DNA of 14,325 nt from Bacteroides sp. CAG:144. GTDB taxonomy: Bacteria > Bacteroidota > Bacteroidia > Bacteroidales > UBA11471. The position numbers and the translations under genes are program-made. Under the pieces are notes generated by a model. The model was not told where the DNA came from. It was given only the letters and a program-made list of their open reading frames with translations, and searched no databases. This document shows positions 8,360 through 14,325 of the stretch, one piece after another; position 1 is the first letter of the stretch; every line of letters starts with the position of its first letter. The stretch spans positions 36,119 to 50,443 of the forward strand of contig HF999745.1 of the NCBI GenBank assembly GCA_000434215.1, read 5' to 3'.

Positions 8360-8866
8360 TCACGTTTTATCGAGGGAATATGTCTCGAAAGTATTGTCGG
8401 AATAAAATACCATGATCTTAACGATTCGACGAGACTCCGCCTCTGATTTCACCGTAGAAGGTGCCATCGGATTTTTTATTGCATTATCCTTATTTTCAGA
8501 AAATAAAGTAGGGGGTTGTAATAGCTCAGTAGGTAAATCCGTGGAATATTCGGGAGGAATACCACTATCGGTTTGTTTCACGTTATTCTCGGGAGAATAA
8601 ATTCGGTCTAATGCCGCTTGTTGGTTCGATTTAAACGGACTCCCTTCTCCGAACATAAGCCACTCGATGGTTACCGAAGGATAGGCATCATGTATTTTCA
8701 AAATAAGTTCTTTACTGACCCCATTAGGACCATTGAGACATTGCGACAATGTAGAGCGATTGGTCTGTATTTTTTGAGCAAAAGCCGCGTCATTGATTCT
8801 ATAATATTGAATCAGCCACTTTATTCGTTCTTTCAAATCTCTGTCTTTCTGTTCCGATTCTGCCAT
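8360..8866 (-). CDS. XRE-type helix-turn-helix regulator with an unassigned C-terminal tail
   Basis: Probable DNA-binding regulator of 168 residues. The N-terminal part (about 10-75) is an XRE/lambda-repressor-like fold: NDAAFAQKIQTNRSTLSQCLNG (25-46) supplies helices 2 and 3, and VTIEWLMFGEGSPF (65-78) is the closing segment seen in many Bacteroidota XRE proteins. A polar, proline-rich linker (about 80-145) follows, and then a short predicted strand region RRIVKIMVFYSDNTFETYSL (146-165) that I cannot assign. I chose the start MAESEQKDRD at 8866; the frame is open further upstream to 8926, but that part overlaps the predicted promoter and has no family-like sequence. There is no peptidase motif, so LexA-like self-cleavage is not expected. 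The neighbouring pyr operon has its own promoter, so a link to it is unproven. Confidence 0.8.
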   Translation of the reverse strand: MAESEQKDRDLKERIKWLIQYYRINDAAFAQKIQTNRSTLSQCLNGPNGVSKELILKIHDAYPSVTIEWLMFGEGSPFKSNQQAALDRIYSPENNVKQTDSGIPPEYSTDLPTELLQPPTLFSENKDNAIKNPMAPSTVKSEAESRRIVKIMVFYSDNTFETYSLDKT

Positions 8867-8884
8867 AATCAAACATTCATAAAA

Positions 8885-8917
8885 ATAAACTACACGAAAT
8901 TTTTTGACGTTCACAAA
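8885..8917 (-). promoter_or_regulatory. Possible promoter of the XRE gene
   Basis: Minus-strand TTTG (8917-8914) and TAGTTTAT (8892-8885) are 21 bases apart, the usual Bacteroidota spacing, but the -7 box misses two consensus bases. A perfect minus-strand TATCTTTG at 9075-9068 is an alternative and would give a leader of nearly 200 bases. Confidence 0.35.
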
Positions 8918-8940
8918 AATAATCAAATTAGTTCACGAAA
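8890..8940. repeat. Three short direct repeats upstream of the XRE gene
   Basis: GTTCACAAAA (8909-8918) and GTTCACGAAA (8931-8940) differ at one base and are 22 bases apart. A third partial copy, CTACACGAAA (8890-8899), shares the core CACGAAA. All are on the same strand and cover the predicted promoter, so they could be binding sites for autoregulation. Confidence 0.4.
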
Positions 8941-9597
8941 CAAAATTCAATATCCAAAACGAGAGTTTATATTTGTGTATTCATTATCATAAACATCATC
9001 AAGAATATATTATCCAAACACTTCAATATGTCTAATTATATAACACATAATCAAGTGATTAATTACACAAAGATAGATATAATAATGATGAAATAAATGA
9101 TTTAAGAGTTATCGAACAGTAACACCAACACGTTTGTTGAATAATAACTTTACTATATACAAATAATTAATTGATAATAAATAATATATTTAAACAATAT
9201 AGCATTAAATAGCCATGCATTCAAGATTCTTTTGGAGTTTATTTTTCTGTTCATAGAGAATGTTTATACTTATGTATTTTTGCGAATCGCACACAAATAT
9301 ATCTTTAAATCAAGTATATTAATTCAAAATAATGTATACAAACAAATTGATTTTGTTCATTATTATGAATAAAAATCAACAACTATTCTACATTACAATA
9401 TTTTGCGGAGCATAGTCAATAAAAAAGATACAGGAAAAGGATTTTGAGTCAAAATGACAGAAATATGAGTACAAACAATTATTAATCAATGCAATAAATC
9501 GATAATGATGCTGATAACCCTATTTGACAGAAAAATTTTTCGGGACTATTTCTAAAAATTTTATTTTTTCGGCATCAATCATCCCTATCATAAAAAA

Positions 9598-10623
9598 TCA
9601 ATGCATAATCTTAAAAACAAGCTCTTTCAATAAATCGGCGATAGATGTGTCCGGCGCACACTCCACTCCTTTCGAACGTGCATCATATCGCCGTATTTCA
9701 GATATAATCTCAACACATTTCCCGGCTTTATACAGTTGCAATCCCCGCACATAATCATCGGCAGCATACCAGTTTACCCCTAACTCCGAAACAATACCAT
9801 TATTGTTTTTAGGACATGAGGAATAATGTAGCAACAGAAGATTGGCAAAGAATGTAAATAATGAGCCGAATGCTATAAACGGTTGTTCCGATTTGGTATT
9901 CTGCCCGTAATATTTTATAATTCGATTGGCTTTCAACAAATCTCTCTGCGATATAGCCTTGATCAATTCCGTATTATTGAATTCCTTGCTGATTCCGACA
10001 TGCAATTCAACCGTATCTGCGGTAATTCGCTTTTCTCCGGATAAAGACAATAACACGCATAGTTTATCGATTTCACCGGCCAGTCGGGACAAGTTTGTCC
10101 CGATCGCTTCGCACAGCATGCTCGAAGCCCTATCATCTATACCGAGATTTTTGTCATGCACATAGCTGTTGACAAACGCCGGCAATTGACTTTCGTAAGT
10201 TCTTTTCGATTCAAAAACGACTCCTTGTCTGTTTATTTCGGCAATAATCTTTTTATTCTTCAACGTACCGTTCTTGTAATTCAGTACTAAGACGGTTGTA
10301 GGTTGAGGATTTTGCAAATACAAAAGTAAATCATCTATACTCCGCATCATCTGCATTTCCTTCACAACAACCAATTGTCGTTCCGACATCATCGGATAAC
10401 GCCGAGAGGCTGTGAGGATTGTCGGCATATCGGTATCGGCTCCGTAAACGATGGTCTGATTGAAATCCCGATCTTCATCTTTCAGAGCATGCCTGATGAT
10501 CTCTTCCGTTATCAGATCGATATAATAAGGCTCCTCTCCCATAAGCAAATATACGGGTTTGAACGCTTTACGACGAATGTCTGCTATAATAGGTATATGC
10601 GCCGATGTTTCCTTTTGAGCCAT
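9598..10623 (-). CDS. holA: DNA polymerase III subunit delta
   Basis: Clamp-loader subunit that opens the sliding clamp during replication. The 341-residue protein has the usual length and the family pattern: PVYLLMGEEPYYID (23-36) at the start of the AAA-like domain I, a middle region with YMPMMSERQLVVV-like sequence RYPMMSERQLVVVKEM (74-89), TTVLVLNYKN, and a domain II/III part with LSRLAGEIDKLC followed by GISKEFNNTELIKAI, the conserved junction before the collar domain. Like other delta subunits it lacks a working Walker A motif. The gene is divergent from the HsdR-N-like gene; the stretch between the two starts holds the latter's promoter. No terminator was recognised after its stop at 9598. 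Confidence 0.95.
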   Translation of the reverse strand: MAQKETSAHIPIIADIRRKAFKPVYLLMGEEPYYIDLITEEIIRHALKDEDRDFNQTIVYGADTDMPTILTASRRYPMMSERQLVVVKEMQMMRSIDDLLLYLQNPQPTTVLVLNYKNGTLKNKKIIAEINRQGVVFESKRTYESQLPAFVNSYVHDKNLGIDDRASSMLCEAIGTNLSRLAGEIDKLCVLLSLSGEKRITADTVELHVGISKEFNNTELIKAISQRDLLKANRIIKYYGQNTKSEQPFIAFGSLFTFFANLLLLHYSSCPKNNNGIVSELGVNWYAADDYVRGLQLYKAGKCVEIISEIRRYDARSKGVECAPDTSIADLLKELVFKIMH

Positions 10624-10639
10624 AATCGAAAAACTATAA

Positions 10640-10671
10640 TTTGGCAGAATATGCCATTTTGTGTAATTTTG
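10640..10671 (+). promoter_or_regulatory. Bacteroidota-type promoter for the HsdR-N-like gene
   Basis: TTTG (10640-10643) and TAATTTTG (10664-10671) match the -33 and -7 consensus exactly with a 20-base spacer. Transcription would start near 10678. This rules out the TTG at 10641 as a start codon and points to an ATG at 10707 or 10722. Confidence 0.75.
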
Positions 10672-10721
10672 GAGGTAAAATTAGCGAATCTTCCCGGGAC
10701 GCGCAAATGATATTGAGACGA

Positions 10722-11186
10722 ATGACCACTCTAAATCTTCCCAAATACATTTTCCGTACAAAAACCGAAGACGGAAAACATTTCATTTACGACGACTGGC
10801 GTAAACGATACGTCTCTCTGACTCCGGAAGAATGGGTTCGACAACATTTCGCCCGCTTTCTCGTACAGGAAAAAGGGTTTCCTGCCGGTCGTATGGGTAA
10901 TGAAATATCATTGGTTCAAAACGGTCGTAAGCGACGTTGCGATACGGTGGTGTATGATAAAACAGGTCGGCCGTTCGTCATTGTTGAATATAAAGCTCCC
11001 CATGTGGAAATCACACAAACCGTATTCGATCAAATCGTACGCTACAATTCGGTATTACAAGTTCGATACCTGATCATATCCAACGGAATTACCCACTATT
11101 GTTGCGAGGTCGATTACACAAAACACAAATGTATATTTCTCAAAGAAATTCCTTTTTATACCGAATTGAGGCAAACACCGCCCTAA
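10722..11186 (+). CDS. Standalone HsdR N-terminal-domain protein (putative PD-(D/E)XK nuclease)
   Basis: A 154-residue cytoplasmic protein resembling the N-terminal nuclease domain of type I restriction HsdR subunits (HsdR_N_2 type), with no helicase part and no hsdM or hsdS nearby. It starts with LNLPKYIF (4-11), followed by RKRYVSLTPEEWVRQHF (27-43), which is shared by the single-domain Bacteroidota versions. The PD-(D/E)XK elements look complete: Glu61 in helix 1, Asp74 in RCDTVVY (72-78), Glu89 and Lys91 in VEYKAP (88-93), and Gln104 in FDQIVRYN (102-109). Four cysteines (73, 127, 128, 137) are present. The start at 10722 matches remembered homologs that begin M-x-x-LNLP; ATG 10707 would add MILRR. 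It has its own promoter and diverges from holA. Nuclease activity is inferred, not shown. Confidence 0.82.
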   Translation: MTTLNLPKYIFRTKTEDGKHFIYDDWRKRYVSLTPEEWVRQHFARFLVQEKGFPAGRMGNEISLVQNGRKRRCDTVVYDKTGRPFVIVEYKAPHVEITQTVFDQIVRYNSVLQVRYLIISNGITHYCCEVDYTKHKCIFLKEIPFYTELRQTPP

Positions 11187-11313
11187 AAATCTCAGGAAAA
11201 TATTTCATTACAGAATATTCTCGTTAAAAAAAATCAAATAGATATTATTCAAGAAACTTTCTTCTTTTTCGTGTGTCTTTATGAATAAAAGTTTCATTTA
11301 TAAATTTACCGTC

Positions 11314-11853
11314 ATGAAAAAGATTCTATTTTCCTTATTCATGTTGAGTCTACTCTCAACGTCTGTTATCGCTCAGCAACCTATACAGAAATCCGGAGAC
11401 AACAATCGAAATAAAGAAATGCACAATACCCCAAAACCGGACATGAAAAAGGACAATAAAAAATGTTGCATGTCGGTAGCGGAAACGACAAAATTACAGA
11501 CGGAACAATTGAAAACTCTTTTACAACTCTCCGATGAACAAACCCGGAAAGTCCATGCGATCTTATTGCGAGGAAATCAAAACGACAGTATTATGAACAT
11601 ACAAGTCGAAAAAATGCGTAAAGACCAAATGGCACAGCATACAGCACAAGCCGAAGCCATAAAAAAACTTCTCACCCCTCAACAACAAGCTGCTATGGCT
11701 GCCATGCCGGCCTTTGCTTCGGGAAAAGAAATATCATGCCATACGATTTCTCAATGTGCTCCAAGTCAAAAAAAGCAAATGATGACAGATAAGAACCATC
11801 ATAAAAAAAACGATAGTAAATCTTCTTCGGGAAAAATCCAAAATAAAAAATAA
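11314..11853 (+). CDS. Small exported protein with two LTxxQ-like motifs (Spy/CpxP-like)
   Basis: A 179-residue protein with a clear Sec signal peptide (MKKILFSLFMLSLLSTSVIA, cut before Gln21), so it is expected in the periplasm. The mature part is Lys- and Gln-rich and mainly helical. LSDEQ (72-76) and LTPQQ (120-124) resemble the paired LTxxQ motifs of the Spy/CpxP stress chaperones, each following a short amphipathic helix. It has four cysteines (51, 52, 142, 148), including a Cys-Cys pair, and a very basic Lys/His-rich tail (153-179). An in-frame ATG at 11281 would add 11 residues; I prefer 11314 because it directly begins a standard signal peptide. No clear promoter was seen. A strong terminator follows. 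The precise family is uncertain. Confidence 0.7.
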   Translation: MKKILFSLFMLSLLSTSVIAQQPIQKSGDNNRNKEMHNTPKPDMKKDNKKCCMSVAETTKLQTEQLKTLLQLSDEQTRKVHAILLRGNQNDSIMNIQVEKMRKDQMAQHTAQAEAIKKLLTPQQQAAMAAMPAFASGKEISCHTISQCAPSQKKQMMTDKNHHKKNDSKSSSGKIQNKK

Positions 11854-11885
11854 CTTCTCATTCATTATTTCGCATGTAATTTTTC

Positions 11886-11918
11886 AAAAAGCAGCTCGGT
11901 GTTCCGAGCTGCTTTTTT
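11886..11918 (+). terminator. Rho-independent terminator after the Spy-like gene
   Basis: Nine-base GC-rich arms GCAGCTCGG (11891-11899) and CCGAGCTGC (11904-11912) enclose a TGTT loop. They are flanked by AAAAA (11886-11890) and TTTTTT (11913-11918). It starts 32 bases after the stop codon. Confidence 0.93.
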
Positions 11919-11944
11919 ATAATATCAAATAATCTATCCCTTCA

Positions 11945-11978
11945 TTTCGAATAAATTTTACAGAAAACCATATCTTTG
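11945..11978 (+). promoter_or_regulatory. Bacteroidota-type promoter for radA
   Basis: TATCTTTG (11971-11978) matches the -7 consensus exactly, and TTTCG (11945-11949) is a weak -33 element about 21 bases upstream. Transcription would start near 11985, about 20 bases before the radA ATG. A second exact match, TAGATTTG, lies at 11990-11997. Confidence 0.65.
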
Positions 11979-12004
11979 CAATAGCTTTATAGATTTGTAA
12001 AAAT

Positions 12005-13375
12005 ATGGCTAAACTCAAAACTGTATATGTGTGTACCCAATGCGGTGCAGAGTCCCCTAAATGGATCGGGAAATGCCCCTCATGTGGAGAATGGAACAGT
12101 TATGTCGAAGAAGTGATCAGTTCAAAATCTTCTACGACACAAAGCCCGTCGTATAGCACCGACTCCCCTCGTTCAAAACCTCAAAAACTCGAAGAAATCT
12201 CCATTTCGCAAGAAGAAAGAATCGACTTGCACGACACGGAATTGAACAGAGTTTTAGGAGGGGGACTCGTTCCGGGGTCGATGGTATTGATCGGTGGAGA
12301 GCCCGGTATCGGAAAATCTACTCTCGTTTTACAGACCGTACTGGGTCTGACAGGGAAAAAAGTCCTTTATGTATCGGGAGAAGAAAGTGCCCGCCAACTG
12401 AAAATGAGAGCAGACAGACTACACCGCAACAATCCCGATTGTTATATCGTATGTGAAACTTCCCTCGAAGAAATATTTGTGCACATACGTAATGTGCAAC
12501 CCGACATCGTTATTATCGACTCGATACAGACTATCTCGACGCAGTCTATTGAATCTTCTCCCGGTAGTATTTCACAAGTACGAGAATGTGCTGCATCTAT
12601 ATTGAAATTTGCCAAAGAAACCCATACGCCGGTACTGGTCATCGGGCACATCAATAAAGAGGGAAGCATCGCAGGGCCCAAAGTATTGGAACATATTGTC
12701 GATGCGGTCTTGCAATTCGAAGGAGACCGGCATTACATGTACCGGATTTTACGTTCTATAAAGAACCGATTCGGTAGCACAGCCGAATTAGGAATTTATG
12801 AAATGTTGCAAAACGGGCTTCGGGAAGTAAGCAATCCTTCGGAATTATTGCTTACGCAAGATCGTGAGGGGCTGAGCGGTGTAGCCATATCCGCCGCCAT
12901 AGAAGGGATACGTCCCTTTCTTATCGAAGTACAATCTCTTGTAAGTACGGCGGCCTACGGAACGCCGCAAAGATCGGCAACAGGGTTCGATCTGCGACGC
13001 ATGAACATGTTGCTTGCCGTATTGGAAAAAAGAGTCGGTTTCAAACTCGCTCAAAAAGATGTCTTTCTCAATATTGCCGGAGGATTGAAAGTCAATGATC
13101 CGGCAATGGACTTGGGCGTAATCAGTGCCGTCTTGTCTTCTAATATGGACATGGCGATAGAACGGAACATTGCCATGACCGGAGAAGTCGGCTTATCAGG
13201 TGAAATACGCCCTGTTACTCGGGTCGAACAGCGTATCCTTGAAGCCGAGAAACTTGGCTTCAAGCGTATACTCGTTCCGATCCTTAACTTAAAAGGTTTC
13301 GACTCAAAGCGACTGCAAATAGAAATCACACCGGTACGGAAAGTCGATGAAGCCTTCCGTCAATTATTCGGATAA
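12005..13375 (+). CDS. radA: DNA repair protein RadA (Sms)
   Basis: RecA-like ATPase that drives branch migration during homologous recombination. The 456-residue protein has all family parts in order: a four-cysteine zinc finger (Cys10, Cys13, Cys24, Cys27), a Walker A motif GGEPGIGKS (97-105), a Walker B region IVIIDSIQT (168-176), the RadA-specific KNRFG motif (253-257), and a C-terminal Lon-protease-like domain (about 280-456) that has a structural role in RadA. Length is normal for the family. It has its own promoter, and the FAD dehydrogenase gene begins one base after its stop, so the two are almost certainly cotranscribed. Confidence 0.97.
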   Translation: MAKLKTVYVCTQCGAESPKWIGKCPSCGEWNSYVEEVISSKSSTTQSPSYSTDSPRSKPQKLEEISISQEERIDLHDTELNRVLGGGLVPGSMVLIGGEPGIGKSTLVLQTVLGLTGKKVLYVSGEESARQLKMRADRLHRNNPDCYIVCETSLEEIFVHIRNVQPDIVIIDSIQTISTQSIESSPGSISQVRECAASILKFAKETHTPVLVIGHINKEGSIAGPKVLEHIVDAVLQFEGDRHYMYRILRSIKNRFGSTAELGIYEMLQNGLREVSNPSELLLTQDREGLSGVAISAAIEGIRPFLIEVQSLVSTAAYGTPQRSATGFDLRRMNMLLAVLEKRVGFKLAQKDVFLNIAGGLKVNDPAMDLGVISAVLSSNMDMAIERNIAMTGEVGLSGEIRPVTRVEQRILEAEKLGFKRILVPILNLKGFDSKRLQIEITPVRKVDEAFRQLFG

Positions 13376-13376
13376 T

Positions 13377-14325
13377 ATGATAAAAGAAATTTCCATACGA
13401 GTATTACCACAACAAGCGGCTTCCGAAACAGCTCTCAAAGGATTTCTTGCCCGGGAATTTGCACTAAATCCCAAAGATATACAAGCGGTAAGAATACTGA
13501 AACGCTCCATAGACGCACGAAAGAGACAAGTCATAATAAATCTTACGGTACGCATCTACCTGAACGAGCTACCGCCAAACGATATGTTCTCTCCGATTAT
13601 TTACGGAGATGTTTCGGACAAGCAGCAAGCAATTGTCGTCGGAGCAGGTCCGGCCGGACTTTTCGCTGCATTGAGGCTCATCGAGTTGGGTATGCGTCCC
13701 ATCGTATTGGAACGTGGTAAGGATGTACATCAACGGCGTAAAGATATTGCCCGCATCAGCCGAGAACATAAGGTAGACAGCGAATCGAATTATTGCTTCG
13801 GAGAAGGTGGTGCGGGAGCATTCTCCGACGGTAAACTCTATACCCGTAGTAAAAAACGCGGATCGGTCGATCGTATTTTATCTATTCTTTGTCAACACGG
13901 AGCCTCACTCGACATACTGGCCGATGCCCACCCTCATATCGGAACAGATAAGCTGCCTCGCGTTATCGAAAATATCCGTCATACGATTTTGGAATCCGGC
14001 GGAGAAGTAAAATTTGGGACACGAATAGACGAACTTATATTTGATAGACAAGAAGTTATCGGCGCAAAATCTCATACCGGAAATGTTTTTCCCGGACCAG
14101 TGATTCTCGCAACCGGTCATTCCGCCAGAGATGTTTATTATTATCTACATCGAAATAATATCGAATTGGAGGCAAAAGGTTTTGCCGTCGGTGTGCGGCT
14201 CGAACACCCCCAAGAACTCATCGATCGCATACAATACCATAATTCCGAGGGACGAGGTAAATATTTACCGGCAGCCGAATACAGTTTCGTAACCCAAATC
14301 AACGGTCGAGGTGTTTACTCGTTTT
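13377..14325 (+). CDS. FAD-dependent dehydrogenase, COG2509 type (3' end missing)
   Basis: Uncharacterised NAD(P)/FAD oxidoreductase. The frame is open from ATG 13377 to the end of the window: 316 residues of a family usually somewhat over 500. Residues 1-80 form a lysine/arginine-rich N-terminal domain typical of this family. A Rossmann motif AIVVGAGPAGLFAALRLIELG (85-105) with the ribose-binding acid in VLERG (110-114) binds FAD. SNYCFGEGGAGAFSDGKLYTR (137-157) is the family signature, and VILATGHSARDVY (242-254) is the second FAD contact. The start lies one base after the radA TAA. No substrate is known for this group; the coupling to radA is positional evidence only. Confidence 0.9.
   Translation, partial: MIKEISIRVLPQQAASETALKGFLAREFALNPKDIQAVRILKRSIDARKRQVIINLTVRIYLNELPPNDMFSPIIYGDVSDKQQAIVVGAGPAGLFAALRLIELGMRPIVLERGKDVHQRRKDIARISREHKVDSESNYCFGEGGAGAFSDGKLYTRSKKRGSVDRILSILCQHGASLDILADAHPHIGTDKLPRVIENIRHTILESGGEVKFGTRIDELIFDRQEVIGAKSHTGNVFPGPVILATGHSARDVYYYLHRNNIELEAKGFAVGVRLEHPQELIDRIQYHNSEGRGKYLPAAEYSFVTQINGRGVYSF

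Larger units (their letters stand above)
8867..9597. other. 731-base AT-rich intergenic region, no gene recognised
   Basis: Between the XRE gene and holA the sequence is very AT-rich and both strands are broken by stops. The longest plausible ATG frames in the core of the region are about 20 codons (for example 9028-9096, starting MSNYITHN) and match nothing I know. Frames that enter from either side are shadows of the flanking genes. Exact TAnnTTTG boxes occur at 8968-8975 (+), 9275-9282 (+), 9075-9068 (-) and 9301-9294 (-). A 15-base palindrome ATTTTGA-G-TCAAAAT lies at 9441-9455, and TGACAGAAA occurs twice (9455-9463, 9525-9533). No tRNA, known small RNA or terminator was recognised. Confidence 0.6.

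Noticed and set aside
8618..8992. 124-codon plus-strand frame opposite the XRE gene
   Set aside because: It is antisense to a well-supported helix-turn-helix gene, and its translation shows no domain or export signal.
9028..9096. 22-codon open frame starting MSNYITHN downstream of an exact -7 box
   Set aside because: Short frames like this are expected in AT-rich DNA between stops, and it has no recognisable motif; kept only as part of the intergenic description.
9526..9600. AT-rich palindrome GAAAAATTTTTC (9530-9541) and nearby T/A runs as the holA terminator
   Set aside because: There is no loop in the palindrome and no GC-rich stem; base composition alone explains it.
10641..10721. Longer start of the HsdR-N-like gene at a TTG (10641)
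   Set aside because: It would begin inside the promoter, upstream of the predicted transcription start near 10678, and adds no family-like residues.
11203..11235. AATATT-based inverted repeat after the HsdR-N-like gene as a terminator
   Set aside because: The arms are short, contain a mismatch and are followed by A residues instead of T on the coding strand.

Overview
The window reads as ordinary chromosome from a member of the Bacteroidota, most likely the order Bacteroidales. The evidence is the repeated use of the TAnnTTTG -7 promoter box (for example at 4223-4230, 8245-8252, 10664-10671 and 11971-11978), the lack of clear Shine-Dalgarno sequences before start codons, the Bacteroidales form of HtpG (683 residues with a charged C-terminal insert), and the gene neighbourhoods. 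I saw no transposase, integrase, phage gene, tRNA, rRNA or CRISPR array. Genus cannot be settled by eye.

Left part (1-5286, all + strand): the 3' three quarters of a ClpC-type AAA+ unfoldase, a strong terminator, the Hsp90 chaperone htpG, another strong terminator, then a promoter and an aldo/keto reductase of the YghZ type. A class A beta-lactamase with a signal peptide follows 36 bases later and probably shares that transcript.

Middle part (6161-8926, - strand): a compact operon pyrK-pyrD-MGMT. It makes the two subunits of the NAD-dependent class 1B dihydroorotate dehydrogenase (de novo pyrimidine synthesis) plus a small one-domain O6-alkylguanine transferase-like protein. The operon converges on the beta-lactamase, and its apparent terminator lies over the last bases of that gene. 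Upstream, on the same strand but with its own leader, is a small XRE-type helix-turn-helix regulator with repeated short motifs in front of it. Then comes a 731-base very AT-rich stretch (8867-9597) without a convincing gene.

Right part (9598-14325): holA (DNA polymerase III delta, - strand) diverges from a small single-domain protein related to the N-terminal nuclease domain of type I restriction HsdR. Next come a small exported protein with two LTxxQ-like motifs (Spy/CpxP-like), a strong terminator, radA (recombination and branch migration), and, one base after radA, an FAD-dependent dehydrogenase of the COG2509 type that runs off the window.

Taken together the genes are mostly housekeeping: protein quality control (clpC, htpG), pyrimidine synthesis (pyrK, pyrD), DNA replication and repair (holA, radA, MGMT) and detoxification or envelope defence (aldo/keto reductase, beta-lactamase, Spy-like protein). 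I did not find a clear new multi-gene system. The least explained items are the standalone HsdR-N-like nuclease next to holA, the orphan XRE regulator with its repeats and AT-rich upstream region, the minimal MGMT inside the pyr operon, and the cysteine-containing Spy-like protein.
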